Assembly: GCF_029223285.1 (NCBI RefSeq)
Contig: NZ_JARHUJ010000002.1
Location: forward strand, 248,001-312,000
Source: Paraflavitalea sp. CAU 1676
GTDB lineage: Bacteria > Bacteroidota > Bacteroidia > Chitinophagales > Chitinophagaceae
DNA length: 64,000 nucleotides
Reading direction: 5' to 3'
Below the pieces are notes generated by a model. The model was given only the letters and a program-made list of their open reading frames with translations, had not been told where the DNA came from and did no database searches. Shown here one piece after another: positions 35,865-45,347 of the stretch; the first letter of the stretch is position 1, and each line of letters begins with the position of its first letter. The position numbers and the translations under genes are program-made.

Positions 35865-38047
35865 GGGCGGCTGCTTTGAAGGTGTTTGTAATAAGCTTCG
35901 GACAAACTGCCGGCAGGTGCGCTGGCTTGCTTTTGCGGCAGGCTGTTGACGGGCTTCGCCAGTTTAACCAGTGCCGCCTGTACTTGGTTTATGTTGCCTA
36001 TTGACGGTTTGCTCGTCTGCGCTGTTATGCTGCGAATGGCATTGAGGGCCGGCAGGTAATCGGCCGGGGCCCTGATGGCCTGTTCTGCTATTCGTTGGGT
36101 TGCCACGGTTAATGCCGGCATGGATGCGGCGCTTATTGGTTGTCCCTGTTTCAGTTGCTCGAGCAGGCCGATGGCTGTTTCGAGTGTGGCTGTCGTGTTA
36201 TCGGGTGCCGGACTTTGTTTGGTTGTTGCCGGATCGCTTATTTTGTCGAGCTCTCCGGTAAGGCGCTTCTCGGGTTTGAGCGGTGGCATTTTGACCGATG
36301 TTTTACTTACATAAGCGCGCGACTTCTGTTGCATGTCTTTCAACAGGCGCAGGGCTTTGTAGGCGTAGGGCAGTGCTTCGCGCGGATAGTAGGTGCGCAA
36401 CTTCAGTTCGCTGCTCCACATTTCGGTGAGTATGGTCTTGAGCTGTGCTTTTTGTGCGGGCTCGAGGTAGGTGGCGTCTTCTGCGTTGTCGTGCTTGTGG
36501 GCATACTGGTCTTCGATGGCTTTGATATCGCCGATGGGTACGGTTTGTTCTTCGTGGTGATCGTCTTCTTTATCGCCTTCTTTCTTTTCGTCGTGCCCTT
36601 CCCTTTCGTTGGCATGGTCGTGTCCATCGCCGGGATGGTGGCCACCGCTTTCCCATTCTTCGCCAACGAATTTGCCATAGCGTAAACGAAGCAGTTTCTG
36701 ATCGTCGCCCAATACATTGCTCCGGGCATTGAAGGAGTCTTTGGGTATGGTGGCTTGTTGTTGCAAGAGTTTTTCAATGTCGATGATGATCTGCCGCTGG
36801 CTGCGGAAGTATTCGGGCACCTGGCTGATGCCTGATTCGAGGCCGGACATGCTGAGCAGCTTGGCCGTATCGGGCAGGCTGATGAAGTACATGTCGGAGC
36901 GGCTTTCCTGGTTGTGGTTGTCGATAGCCTTGATGTAGAAATAGAGCTCGTCGCCGGCTTTGAGTCCGAGGGCGTGCAGGTCGAGTTGTTTGTTCAACAA
37001 CATTTCCCGGCGGTTGTCGAAGGTGGTGGGGAAGGTTAGTTGCTGCTCCTGGAAGCTGACGCTTTCGCCTTTGCCGCTGGCTTTGGTGGCGATGATGACG
37101 GCCTGGCGGATGCCGTAGTCGTCGGTGAGTTGTACGGATAGTTTGGCTATGGGTGCACGGCCGGGTTCGATGGCGCTGTATTGTGCGGGTGTAACGATGT
37201 GTATATCGACCGGCTGATCGGATATGGCTTCGAGTGTATATAATTGCGATGCCTGTCCGCCCAACACTACCTGGTAGAAACCTGTTTCGATGATATCCTT
37301 TTGCAAGATCCAGCTGGTGCTGTCGCTATTGTTTGGATGCAACTTAACGGTGTCGCGGGCATTGAATACGAGTTGTAATTGTTCGACGGGTTGATTGGTT
37401 TGGATATTCCATTGCAGGTGACTGCCTGCTTCTACCTTGAGGGTGAACTGTTGTTGTTGCCGAGGCTGTCGGCCAGTATAGGCCGGTGGTGTTACCTGTA
37501 TGCTGTATTGCGTAATGCCTGGTAAGACCGTTTCCTGAACTTTGGGAACAGAGAGGCCGGCATCGTCGGTAAAAGGATGGGCGTTGGCCGGCAGCAAACT
37601 GGCGAGCGCTGCCAAGATGGCCGTGATGCTGAGACTGCCCACCAGCATGATGCTGCTTTTAATGAGCCCCTGATGCATGGCAGCGGGCGGTGGTATGGTT
37701 TGCAACACGGGACCGATCTTATTTACCTGCATTTGTTGCAGGAGGCTGAGCGATTGGGTGGGTTGCAATAACAGTTGCGTGCTTTCTTCGAGCTGGGGGT
37801 AGCTGCGGTTGAGGAAGCTCGCCAGGTGATCGGGCGTGAGCTTGCGGGGTTTCTTCATCAGGAAGACTACGGTGGCAATGAGCAGGAAGATCGTTGTGGT
37901 CAATCCCTCCAACAAATGCAAGCCGTAGTGCGCCAGCGTGGCCAGGGGCGCGCTGATGGCGATGCTGTTGCATACAGCGGCCACCAGGTTGTTCCTGCTC
38001 CACTTATGGGTAAGTGCCTGTATGATATGGGTGCTTTGATCAGGCAT
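35861..38047 (-). CDS. DUF4175-like membrane protein with His/acid-rich linker (MoxR operon)
   Basis: 728 residues. Three hydrophobic helices lie at about 22-42, 48-64 and 130-153, followed by Ig-like beta domains (about 175-390) and a helical C-terminal half. Residues 463-500 hold 7 His and 16 Asp/Glu in 38 positions (for example GHHPGDGHDHANEREGHDE), resembling metal-binding linkers of zinc transporters and chaperones. The layout matches the large membrane protein found in other MoxR-DUF58-BatA operons. It overlaps the gene on each side (8 bp and 4 bp). Function unknown; the linker may bind divalent metal (inference). Confidence 0.72.
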   Translation of the reverse strand: MPDQSTHIIQALTHKWSRNNLVAAVCNSIAISAPLATLAHYGLHLLEGLTTTIFLLIATVVFLMKKPRKLTPDHLASFLNRSYPQLEESTQLLLQPTQSLSLLQQMQVNKIGPVLQTIPPPAAMHQGLIKSSIMLVGSLSITAILAALASLLPANAHPFTDDAGLSVPKVQETVLPGITQYSIQVTPPAYTGRQPRQQQQFTLKVEAGSHLQWNIQTNQPVEQLQLVFNARDTVKLHPNNSDSTSWILQKDIIETGFYQVVLGGQASQLYTLEAISDQPVDIHIVTPAQYSAIEPGRAPIAKLSVQLTDDYGIRQAVIIATKASGKGESVSFQEQQLTFPTTFDNRREMLLNKQLDLHALGLKAGDELYFYIKAIDNHNQESRSDMYFISLPDTAKLLSMSGLESGISQVPEYFRSQRQIIIDIEKLLQQQATIPKDSFNARSNVLGDDQKLLRLRYGKFVGEEWESGGHHPGDGHDHANEREGHDEKKEGDKEDDHHEEQTVPIGDIKAIEDQYAHKHDNAEDATYLEPAQKAQLKTILTEMWSSELKLRTYYPREALPYAYKALRLLKDMQQKSRAYVSKTSVKMPPLKPEKRLTGELDKISDPATTKQSPAPDNTTATLETAIGLLEQLKQGQPISAASMPALTVATQRIAEQAIRAPADYLPALNAIRSITAQTSKPSIGNINQVQAALVKLAKPVNSLPQKQASAPAGSLSEAYYKHLQSSRP

Positions 38048-39461
38048 GTTGCGGTCGTTGTTGCCACCAGGCGAGGATGCGCTCGGCTGTAAATAGCAGC
38101 CCTGCGATGATCCCCAGTAAGGTTGTTAATGAATATTGGCTGGCATTGTGGCCATTGGTGTTGTTGATGGCGTTGTTCTTTTTCCCCGTGGCCGGTTGCG
38201 GTATTGCCTGCCGGTCGTCGAGGGCGCGCTGATCGTATGCGATGTCGATGTTGGTGACTGGTATGGCAAAGGGAAGGAGCAGTGCTGCAAACCCATCTTC
38301 CCAAACCAGGTCGCCCCAACCGGGATTGAACCGGCTTTTATAGTGATACGCTTGTTTGCCGGCTGTGTCCTCTACGGTGAGCAAGGGGAGGCCGTTGGCG
38401 AGTGTCCAAACCGGATGGCCTTCGGCGGGTCCGGTCACATACCGGTGGATCTTGTATTGATTGTTGCCCGGCGCTGCGGATGATGGATGTTGCAGGTAGC
38501 TGGGTTGGTCTATGACCTTACCGGTATCGTATTGAAAAAGTATACCGTTGGTGGTGAGGTTTTGCAATAATTGAGTGGCTGGTTGTTCATCCAGCCGGAT
38601 AATAAGCTGTTGCGGCACCTGCGGTGTTTGGTTGCCCGTGAGACTGGTGATCTGAAATCTTTTGCCGGTTGCTTCGGCAATGGCTTCCAGTGCTGCTTTT
38701 ACGTAGCGGGCATCGGCCAGGTTGTTGCCCGGATAAATGGTGATGTTGGTGGTGGCGCTATCGGCCCCGGCCGTGTTGGGGTTATAGGCTGTATTTTCAA
38801 TCGGCGCATAACTGTGCCATTGGAGTGACAGGTGGGTGTTGGGCCTGGCGCCTGCATATTGCGAGAGGCTGTTGCTGGCGAATACCTGTACCGGATAGCC
38901 GGCGGGCAGACGGGTATCGAGTTCTTTGACGAGTGCCCAGGGGCGTACTTCTACTGGTTCTCCGGGGTCGTAGTATATGCGTGGTCTGCCGGCTTGTCCG
39001 CCTTGTTGCCATTCTACCGGAGCAGGGGAGGCTCCCAGCTCTTTGGGTGAAAGGTCTATAAAGCCATTGCCAAACTCATGCAGCTCCCATTGGGCGGCCA
39101 GCAATGAATCTATCTTTTGTTTGTAGGCTGCATAGGCGATGTGCTGTTCGGCGGCCGGTATCAGTATCCAGCCTTTGGCGTTTGCTTTAACGTCTTTTTG
39201 CCAAACAGGTGATGCCAATAGAAAGGCCAGGGTGAATATGAGCAAGCAGCGCAGTAAGAAGAGCGGCCAGTTGTGGATGCGCAGGCTGGTGGATCGTGTG
39301 CGTGCGCTGCCTTCGATGAGGGCGATGCTGCCGATGCGCAGTGTTTTTCCCTTGCGTACGCGCCATAGGTGTACCAATATTGGTATCATTACCGCGGTGG
39401 CGGCCAACAATCCTATGGGATTCAACAACTGTAGCAATGTTTTCTCATGTTTAAAAGGCAT
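38040..39461 (-). CDS. BatA-like N-terminal domain membrane protein
   Basis: 473 residues. The N-terminus 'LLNPIGLLAATAVMIPILVHLW' with the following 'GKTLRIGSIALIEG' is the BatA (aerotolerance regulator N-terminal) domain. A second helix (LFLLRCLLIFTLAFLLASPVW) follows, then a long periplasmic part and a C-terminal helix (TTLLGIIAGLLFTAERILAW). BatA-type proteins act with MoxR ATPases and DUF58/vWA proteins in envelope or stress functions. It lies 37 bp after the DUF58 gene. The von Willebrand domain usual in true BatA was not seen, so it is a shorter relative. Confidence 0.8.
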   Translation of the reverse strand: MPFKHEKTLLQLLNPIGLLAATAVMIPILVHLWRVRKGKTLRIGSIALIEGSARTRSTSLRIHNWPLFLLRCLLIFTLAFLLASPVWQKDVKANAKGWILIPAAEQHIAYAAYKQKIDSLLAAQWELHEFGNGFIDLSPKELGASPAPVEWQQGGQAGRPRIYYDPGEPVEVRPWALVKELDTRLPAGYPVQVFASNSLSQYAGARPNTHLSLQWHSYAPIENTAYNPNTAGADSATTNITIYPGNNLADARYVKAALEAIAEATGKRFQITSLTGNQTPQVPQQLIIRLDEQPATQLLQNLTTNGILFQYDTGKVIDQPSYLQHPSSAAPGNNQYKIHRYVTGPAEGHPVWTLANGLPLLTVEDTAGKQAYHYKSRFNPGWGDLVWEDGFAALLLPFAIPVTNIDIAYDQRALDDRQAIPQPATGKKNNAINNTNGHNASQYSLTTLLGIIAGLLFTAERILAWWQQRPQHA

Positions 39462-39498
39462 CGAGGCAATCCCGACATTCGTCGGGACATCGAGGCCT

Positions 39499-40374
39499 TT
39501 ACCGGTTCCTTGCTTTCAAATAGTTTCGTAATGCCTGGTCTACCGGTTCATCGGTGATGAGGAGCCGGTAATCTATATTACGACCGAGTAATTCTTTTTT
39601 GATGTTCTCCAGGTGCGTGTTCAGCTTTTCCTGGTATTCTTTTTTGATGGCGGCTGTATCGACCTGAACGGTGTTGCCTGTTTCGAGGTCTTCCAGCGTG
39701 GTGTAGCCGCTATAGGTAAGGTCCATTTCATTGCGGCCCATCAGGTGCAGTACGATGATCTCGTGCCGCAATGCGCCCAGCAGATCGAGCAACGTGTATA
39801 TCTCGTTGTTCTCCTGGTATAGGTCTGTTATGAATACCAGGAGTTCGCGTGTGCGGCCTCCTGCATAGATGTCTTTGTAATGGACGGGCTGGGTGAATTT
39901 GCCAGCCGGGCCTGCCTGTTCGAGCTGGTAGTACAGGCGGTTGAGGTTCTGGAATCCCTGCCGTGCCGCCAGCGAAAAGATACCATCTTCCCGCATCACA
40001 TATAATCCTACGGCATCGCCCTGCATATTGGCCAGGTAGGCGAGGCAGGCGGCAAGGTAGCGGGCATATTCCATCTTGGTGTATTGCCCATCGCGGTGGT
40101 CCATCGAGGCGCTCGCATCTACGAGCAGGCGTACGCTGATATTGGTTTCGGATTCAGACTCCCTGATATAATAGCGGTCGCTGCGTGCATACATCTTCCA
40201 ATCCATCCACCGCAGGTCATCGCCGGGCATATAACTTCTGTACTGGCTGAACTCCATACCACTGCCCTTGATAGCGCTTTTGTTGGCGCCCGTCATGAAC
40301 CCATCGATGGTGGTCTTTGCCGCCAGCGACAGATTGCGCAGGGATATCAATATGTTGGGATCAGCTATGGGCAT
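39499..40374 (-). CDS. DUF58 / von Willebrand-like protein
   Basis: 291 residues. The DUF58 signature 'GSGMEFSQYRSYMPGDDLRWMDWKMYARSD' segment (described in parts: residues about 36-65) is followed by a vWA-like core with the metal site DASASM. DUF58 proteins are the usual partners of MoxR AAA+ ATPases, probably as chaperone adaptors. It starts one base after the MoxR stop, a clear operon arrangement. No membrane segment. Confidence 0.9.
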   Translation of the reverse strand: MPIADPNILISLRNLSLAAKTTIDGFMTGANKSAIKGSGMEFSQYRSYMPGDDLRWMDWKMYARSDRYYIRESESETNISVRLLVDASASMDHRDGQYTKMEYARYLAACLAYLANMQGDAVGLYVMREDGIFSLAARQGFQNLNRLYYQLEQAGPAGKFTQPVHYKDIYAGGRTRELLVFITDLYQENNEIYTLLDLLGALRHEIIVLHLMGRNEMDLTYSGYTTLEDLETGNTVQVDTAAIKKEYQEKLNTHLENIKKELLGRNIDYRLLITDEPVDQALRNYLKARNR

Positions 40375-40375
40375 T

Positions 40376-41371
40376 CTACCATGCTTTGGGCCTTTCTATT
40401 ACCTGTAAGAGTTTTTCGGTGACCATATCGGAGGTGACCTTCTCCGCATCTGCTTTGAAGTTCATGAGGATACGGTGGCGCAGTACGGGATAGGCCATGG
40501 CCTGTATATCGGCCGGGGTTACGGCATAACGTCCGTGCAGGAGCGCGCGTGCCTTGGCGGTCAATATCAGCGCTTGTCCGGCACGGGGACCGGCGCCCCA
40601 TCGTACCCATTCTTTTACATAGTCGGCCGTTGTAGTATCGGGCCTGGTGGCGCGGACCAGTTTGCCTGCCCAGGCGGTGAGGTCGTCGCTGACGGTTACT
40701 TCCCGTACGAGGGTCTGCAACTGGATGATCTCTTCGCCGCTGACAATGGCTTCTACTTTATTTTTCTTTGTACCGGTGGTATTGCTGAGTATTTGTATCT
40801 CTTCCTGTTCGGACGGGTAGCCAATCTTTACATAGAGCAGGAATCGATCGAGCTGTGCTTCGGGCAGGGGGTAGGTGCCTGCCTGTTCGATGGGGTTCTG
40901 CGTAGCCAGGATAAAGAAGGGCCTGTCGAGGTGATAGGTTTTGCCTGCGTAGGTCACTTCAAACTCCTGCATGGCTTCGAGCAGGGCCGATTGTGTTTTC
41001 GGCGGGGTGCGGTTGATCTCATCGGCCAAAAGTATATTGGCAAAGAGAGGGCCTTTGGTAAAGGTGAACATCCGCTTGCCGGTTACGAGGTCTTCTTCGA
41101 GTATTTCGGTGCCGATGATATCGGACGGCATCAGATCGGGCGTGAACTGTATGCGGCGGAAGCTGAGGTGCAGGGCCTGCGACATGGTGCGTACCATGAG
41201 TGTTTTCGCGAGTCCTGGTACACCTTCCAGCAGGCAGTGGCCGCCAGCGAGCAGGGCAACGAGTATTTCTTCGAGTACTTCATCCTGTCCAACGATCACT
41301 TTCTGGATCTCTTGTTTCAGTAAGGATACCTTTTTAAGCAGGTCGCCTACTTTGTGCTCTGTTATTACCAA
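40376..41371 (-). CDS. MoxR-family AAA+ ATPase
   Basis: 331 residues, normal MoxR length. Walker A GVPGLAKT, Walker B 'LLADEINRTPPKTQSALLEAMQE', sensor 1 'FILATQNPIEQAGTYPLPEAQLDRF' (parts) and the C-terminal helical lid ('VRWGAGPRAGQALILTAKARA') are all present. MoxR ATPases are thought to mature protein complexes together with vWA/DUF58 partners. First gene of a five-gene minus-strand operon reaching to 34086. Confidence 0.93.
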   Translation of the reverse strand: MVITEHKVGDLLKKVSLLKQEIQKVIVGQDEVLEEILVALLAGGHCLLEGVPGLAKTLMVRTMSQALHLSFRRIQFTPDLMPSDIIGTEILEEDLVTGKRMFTFTKGPLFANILLADEINRTPPKTQSALLEAMQEFEVTYAGKTYHLDRPFFILATQNPIEQAGTYPLPEAQLDRFLLYVKIGYPSEQEEIQILSNTTGTKKNKVEAIVSGEEIIQLQTLVREVTVSDDLTAWAGKLVRATRPDTTTADYVKEWVRWGAGPRAGQALILTAKARALLHGRYAVTPADIQAMAYPVLRHRILMNFKADAEKVTSDMVTEKLLQVIERPKAW

Positions 41372-41630
41372 CGTCGATAATAGTTTTGGTGATGATGATT
41401 ATCTCTCTCTATGGAAGCAAAGACCGTGATCCTGTTTTACATGGCGTGGTGGGTAATTTACCCGGTAGCGACGGAAGTTCGTAATTTTTGACGTCATAAC
41501 ACCTGTTTTCTTTTGCCTGCCATTAAAAAAATAGAATTTTAATCTACATTTTATTCCGCTAATTTGTCGACCTCCAGGTGTGATGCTTAGATTGCATCGA
41601 TCTGTAATGTGACAAGGCGCAAGCAGTTTT

Positions 41631-42257
41631 ATGAGGCAAGGCAATACTTTTACTTTTACCCGCATCAGTTATCGTTCCGGCGACTGGGATACCGACCAGC
41701 GCATGCCGTCAAATTTATTGAACTCACTGGTCGAGTACACTACCATTCCTGTAAATCCGAAAGAGCGGATCGTGGAGCTGGGCAGTGAGGATATGTTTAC
41801 GGCGCCCTTCTGCTACCTGAGCGGGCACAAGCTGGTGCAGTTCGATGCGCGGGAGCAGGCCAACTTCAGAAAGTATGTGCAGAACGGCGGCTTTGTTTTC
41901 GTAGACGACTGCAACCATGATATCGACGGGTTGTTTGCCAAATCGTTCGAGAGCCAGATGGCGAATACGTTTGGTCCGCCCGCTTTGAAAAAGATCCCCA
42001 ATAACCACGAACTCTATCGTTCTTTCTTCACTTTTGAAAAGGGACCTCCTCCTACGTCATTCGAGCTCAATGGCTGGGGCGACGACCTGGTGCATGATTA
42101 CCTCAAAGCGATTGAAATAAACGGCCGTATTGGCGTGCTGTACAGCAATAAGGACTATGGCTGCGAATGGGATTATGATTTCCGGAATAAGCGTTTTATG
42201 GCTGAGGACAATACGAAGTTTGGGCTGAATATTATTTTGTATGCGATGCAGACGTAG
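41631..42257 (+). CDS. DUF4159-domain protein
   Basis: 208 residues, no signal peptide. The DUF4159 pattern is visible: 'FTFTRISYRSGDWDTDQ', 'NGGFVFVDDCNH', 'IPNNHELYRSFFTF' and 'GRIGVLYSNKDYGCEWDYD'. The fold resembles the glutamine-amidotransferase-like domain found at the end of MoxR/BatA systems, where DUF4159 commonly occurs. Here the gene is divergent from moxR (259-bp shared gap), not inside the operon. Function unknown; a role with that system is inferred from context. Confidence 0.83.
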   Translation: MRQGNTFTFTRISYRSGDWDTDQRMPSNLLNSLVEYTTIPVNPKERIVELGSEDMFTAPFCYLSGHKLVQFDAREQANFRKYVQNGGFVFVDDCNHDIDGLFAKSFESQMANTFGPPALKKIPNNHELYRSFFTFEKGPPPTSFELNGWGDDLVHDYLKAIEINGRIGVLYSNKDYGCEWDYDFRNKRFMAEDNTKFGLNIILYAMQT

Positions 42258-42508
42258 GGAAGGCACCTAGGCAACCAGGCGCCTAGGAATCGAGGGGGAA
42301 AGGCCCCGAGGCTGCTAAACAGTTAGGCAACGTAGATTCCCGACAAGCGCCGGGGTAACTCATCCAGGGAGGGCCGGATTAAATGTTTCTTACCTAAGAC
42401 TTTACAGATTATGTTTTGATACCCTGGCAGGTGGATAAATTGGCTGCTGCGTAATGCTAATTAATTTAGTATTTATCCGTAATTTAGCTAACTACATTAC
42501 CAATAGCT

Positions 42509-44503
42509 ATGGCGGATATTAAGATCACGGGGAAGGGGATTCAGCGTGTGCTGAGCAAATTTGACTACCGGCAGGCAATTGCCGAATATATCTGGAACGG
42601 GTTTGATGCGCAGGCCACGGCGGTGAGCCTGGATTATGAAGCCAATGCGCTGGGGTTCCTTTCCAAGATCGAGATCAGCGATAACGGGTACGGTATCCAT
42701 CGCACCAAGCTCGCGGAAAAGTTCTCTCCTTTCTTCGATTCGCAGAAAGCCATCGAGATCGAATCTCCCAAAAACACTTCTGCCGTGCATGGCAAAAACG
42801 GAGTAGGGCGGCTGACCTTTTTCAAGTTCGCCACAGAAGCCATCTGGCGCACGGTGTATGCCGAGAAGAAAAAGAAGTATGAATACTTTATCAATATCAA
42901 GTTCGAGTCGATCAATAAGTATGATAGTCCGGAGTCGGCTGTGCGGGAAGTGAAGTCAAAGACAGGTACTTCCGTTACCTTTTATAATATTCTTCCCGAT
43001 CTCAATGAGGCGAAGTTGCAAGAGGAGTTAATGAGTTTCCTGTGCCTGGAGTTTGGCTGGTACCTGGAGTTGCACAAAGAGAACAGTTATGCTTTGCTCA
43101 TCAATGGTCAACCCCTCGACTACTCGGCCCTGGTAGGGGATACCCAGCATTTCATGCTGAACCATGAAGATACCAGCACCCAGTTTGAAGTGCGGTATGT
43201 GCGGTGGAATGAGAAGATCAATAAAGAGTTCTCCAAATACTATTATATCGGGTCGGATGATACGGAGCGGTATAAAGAGTTTACCTCCCTCAACAACAAA
43301 GGGGATCATTTCTTTCACAGTGTGTTCATCAAGAGCGATTATTTCAACCAGTTCCGTTTCAGGGGTACGGGCACCGACCAGCAGTTGGCCCTTATTGGTG
43401 GTAACCGCATGGATGCTGTATTCCGGTACCTGCACAAGCGACTGCATCTCTACCTGCAGGACAAACGGAAACCTTACCTGAAACAATATACTGATGTGCT
43501 GATCGAGCAGTATGAGCAGGATAAAGTTTTTCCTGTATTCCCGGCCAATCCCTGGGATGGCCTACGCAAGGCTGAACTGGAGAACCTGGTGCGCAACCTG
43601 TACGAGATCCAACCCAAGTTATTCCTGAACCTGAACATCGAGCAGAAGAAAACCTTTGTGCGCCTGCTGAATCTGCTGCTCGATAGCCTGGAACGCGATA
43701 AGCTCTTCGCCATCCTGGATGGGGTGGTAGAGTTGTCGGCCGAGGAGCGACAACAGATGGCGGATGTGCTGCAGGTGACGCAGCTGGCGCGCGTTAACCA
43801 TACCATCCGGCTGATCGAAGACCGGTACAAGACGATCGATCACCTGCGCGACCTGATCGTTCGAAAGGAGCTGAAGGCGAATGAGCGCGATCACCTGCAA
43901 CAGCTGATCGAAGCGCATTACTGGATCTTTGGCGAACAATATCACTTAGTAACGGCGGCAGAGCCGAAGTTTGATGAAGCGTTGAGAAGGCATATTCATT
44001 TGTTGCGGGGCGAGGCGCCCGTGCGGCCGGTTGATCATGAGGACAAGTATCGCGAGATGGATATTTTCCTTTGCCGGCAGGATGTGCTGACGAATGAGAT
44101 CAGGAATATCGTGGTAGAACTGAAGCACCCGAACCTGAAACTGGGTGAACAAGAACTGACGCAGGTGAAGAAATATATGAACGTGATCATGGACGAGCCG
44201 CAGTTTAACGGCGCCAATATGAGTTGGACCTTTTACCTGGTGGGGACGGATTTCAACAGCAAGGGAGAGATCGAAGCGGCGTTGGACAATGCGAAGCCGC
44301 ATGGGGAGCCTTCGCTGGCCTTTAAAACCGGCCAGTACAAGATCTATGTGAAGAAATGGAGCGAACTGATCAACGAGTTTGAGATGAAGCACAAGTTCCT
44401 CAACGATAAGCTGCAGCTGGAGCGTAAGCTGTTGCACCAGCCGCTCGACACGGCGGGCGAAACAGTGGCAGCGGCGCGGGCTAATACGGCAGCGGTGCTG
44501 TAG
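42509..44503 (+). CDS. GHKL ATPase fused to a Shedu/DUF4263-like PD-(D/E)xK nuclease domain
   Basis: 664 residues. The N-terminal GHKL ATPase domain has all boxes: N-box EYIWNGFDA (Glu26, Asn30), G1 SDNGYGI (Asp58) and G2 GKNGVG at 95-100. The middle (about 330-470) is helical. The C-terminal part resembles DUF4263/Shedu nucleases: a 'HYWIFGEQY' segment, then Asp518 (REMDIF), Glu537-x-Lys539 (VVELKHP) and Gln552...Tyr556 (QVKKY), a credible PD-(D/E)xK site. An ATP-gated clamp driving a nuclease, as in MutL- or Hsp90-like machines, would suit DNA surveillance or anti-phage defence (inference). The gene stands alone, with no other defence gene next to it. Confidence 0.8.
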   Translation: MADIKITGKGIQRVLSKFDYRQAIAEYIWNGFDAQATAVSLDYEANALGFLSKIEISDNGYGIHRTKLAEKFSPFFDSQKAIEIESPKNTSAVHGKNGVGRLTFFKFATEAIWRTVYAEKKKKYEYFINIKFESINKYDSPESAVREVKSKTGTSVTFYNILPDLNEAKLQEELMSFLCLEFGWYLELHKENSYALLINGQPLDYSALVGDTQHFMLNHEDTSTQFEVRYVRWNEKINKEFSKYYYIGSDDTERYKEFTSLNNKGDHFFHSVFIKSDYFNQFRFRGTGTDQQLALIGGNRMDAVFRYLHKRLHLYLQDKRKPYLKQYTDVLIEQYEQDKVFPVFPANPWDGLRKAELENLVRNLYEIQPKLFLNLNIEQKKTFVRLLNLLLDSLERDKLFAILDGVVELSAEERQQMADVLQVTQLARVNHTIRLIEDRYKTIDHLRDLIVRKELKANERDHLQQLIEAHYWIFGEQYHLVTAAEPKFDEALRRHIHLLRGEAPVRPVDHEDKYREMDIFLCRQDVLTNEIRNIVVELKHPNLKLGEQELTQVKKYMNVIMDEPQFNGANMSWTFYLVGTDFNSKGEIEAALDNAKPHGEPSLAFKTGQYKIYVKKWSELINEFEMKHKFLNDKLQLERKLLHQPLDTAGETVAAARANTAAVL

Positions 44504-44638
44504 GGTTGGGCGCGTGGGTGCAGGTTGCGTTGGTGGGGCCGGGTTGAGCTCGAGGGTAAGAGGTGGCCGGGGCGCTGGTTGCACAGGGGATTGCAAGGAC
44601 CAGGTAGACCGCGGGCTGCTGTGGCACGAAGGGCATTC

Positions 44639-45205
44639 TTACAGAACCTGGTACTTCCGAATGATCCAGAAGAAGTTGTACAGTATAAAGAAGATGACGA
44701 GGGCGGCGTGGAAGCGTTCGTTGCGGGTGCGGATGGCGACCAGACACAGTATGACATGAATGGCGATGCGTATGAGGTATTCGGTGCCCAGCGATTGATA
44801 ATACTCCACTCCCTTGAGGAAAGTGTCGCCTACATCAAACAGGAAGGATAAGCCGAGGAAAGAGAATATCCAGTTCTTCCTCGAATAGTAATACTCTTTA
44901 TACCCTGCATATTCCTTCATGTCGTCGGGGAAGAGCAGGGAGCAGGTTATATAGTATACCACCACATAACTGATGATGAACAGGTAGACCTCGAAACTCC
45001 ATTCTTTTACCCCTTTGAGCCTGATCTCCCACCACCAGAAATCGATGAGCGAGAGAAACACAAATGCCACCCAAAGCAGGTGGACCCAGTATATGCGCAC
45101 TTTGGTGGGGTGCTCGATCAGTTTGGCCACTCCCTTCAATAATGTAGCTACACTAAGGCTGACTATGATGCTCATGAGCATCCTTATATGGAAGAACTGG
45201 TCCAT
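44639..45205 (-). CDS. Integral membrane protein of unknown function
   Basis: 188 residues with about five hydrophobic helices: 'LMSIIVSLSVATLLKGV', 'IYWVHLLWVAFVFLSLIDFW', 'VYLFIISYVVVYYITCSLLF', 'WIFSFLGLSFLFDVGD' and 'IAIHVILCLVAI'. A charged loop (PDDMKEYAGYKEYYYSRKN) lies in the middle. The composition is genuine membrane protein; no family recognised. It is convergent with the GHKL-nuclease gene (135-bp gap) and stands alone on its strand. Confidence 0.7.
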   Translation of the reverse strand: MDQFFHIRMLMSIIVSLSVATLLKGVAKLIEHPTKVRIYWVHLLWVAFVFLSLIDFWWWEIRLKGVKEWSFEVYLFIISYVVVYYITCSLLFPDDMKEYAGYKEYYYSRKNWIFSFLGLSFLFDVGDTFLKGVEYYQSLGTEYLIRIAIHVILCLVAIRTRNERFHAALVIFFILYNFFWIIRKYQVL

Positions 45206-45347
45206 GAGAAATGTCTTTTGTCTATAATGGGGGGATTGAAGTTCAGGGTATTGACTGTCAATTTAACGATTAGTATTCATAAATGGGGGTTTCGCTTAAA
45301 ACCGGGCGAGGGGCTTGGGGCGGGGAGGCCGTGAAGCGGGCTGTGTG

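Noticed and set aside
40475-41323. Plus-strand frame opposite MoxR
   Set aside because: Antisense of an intact AAA+ ATPase gene.
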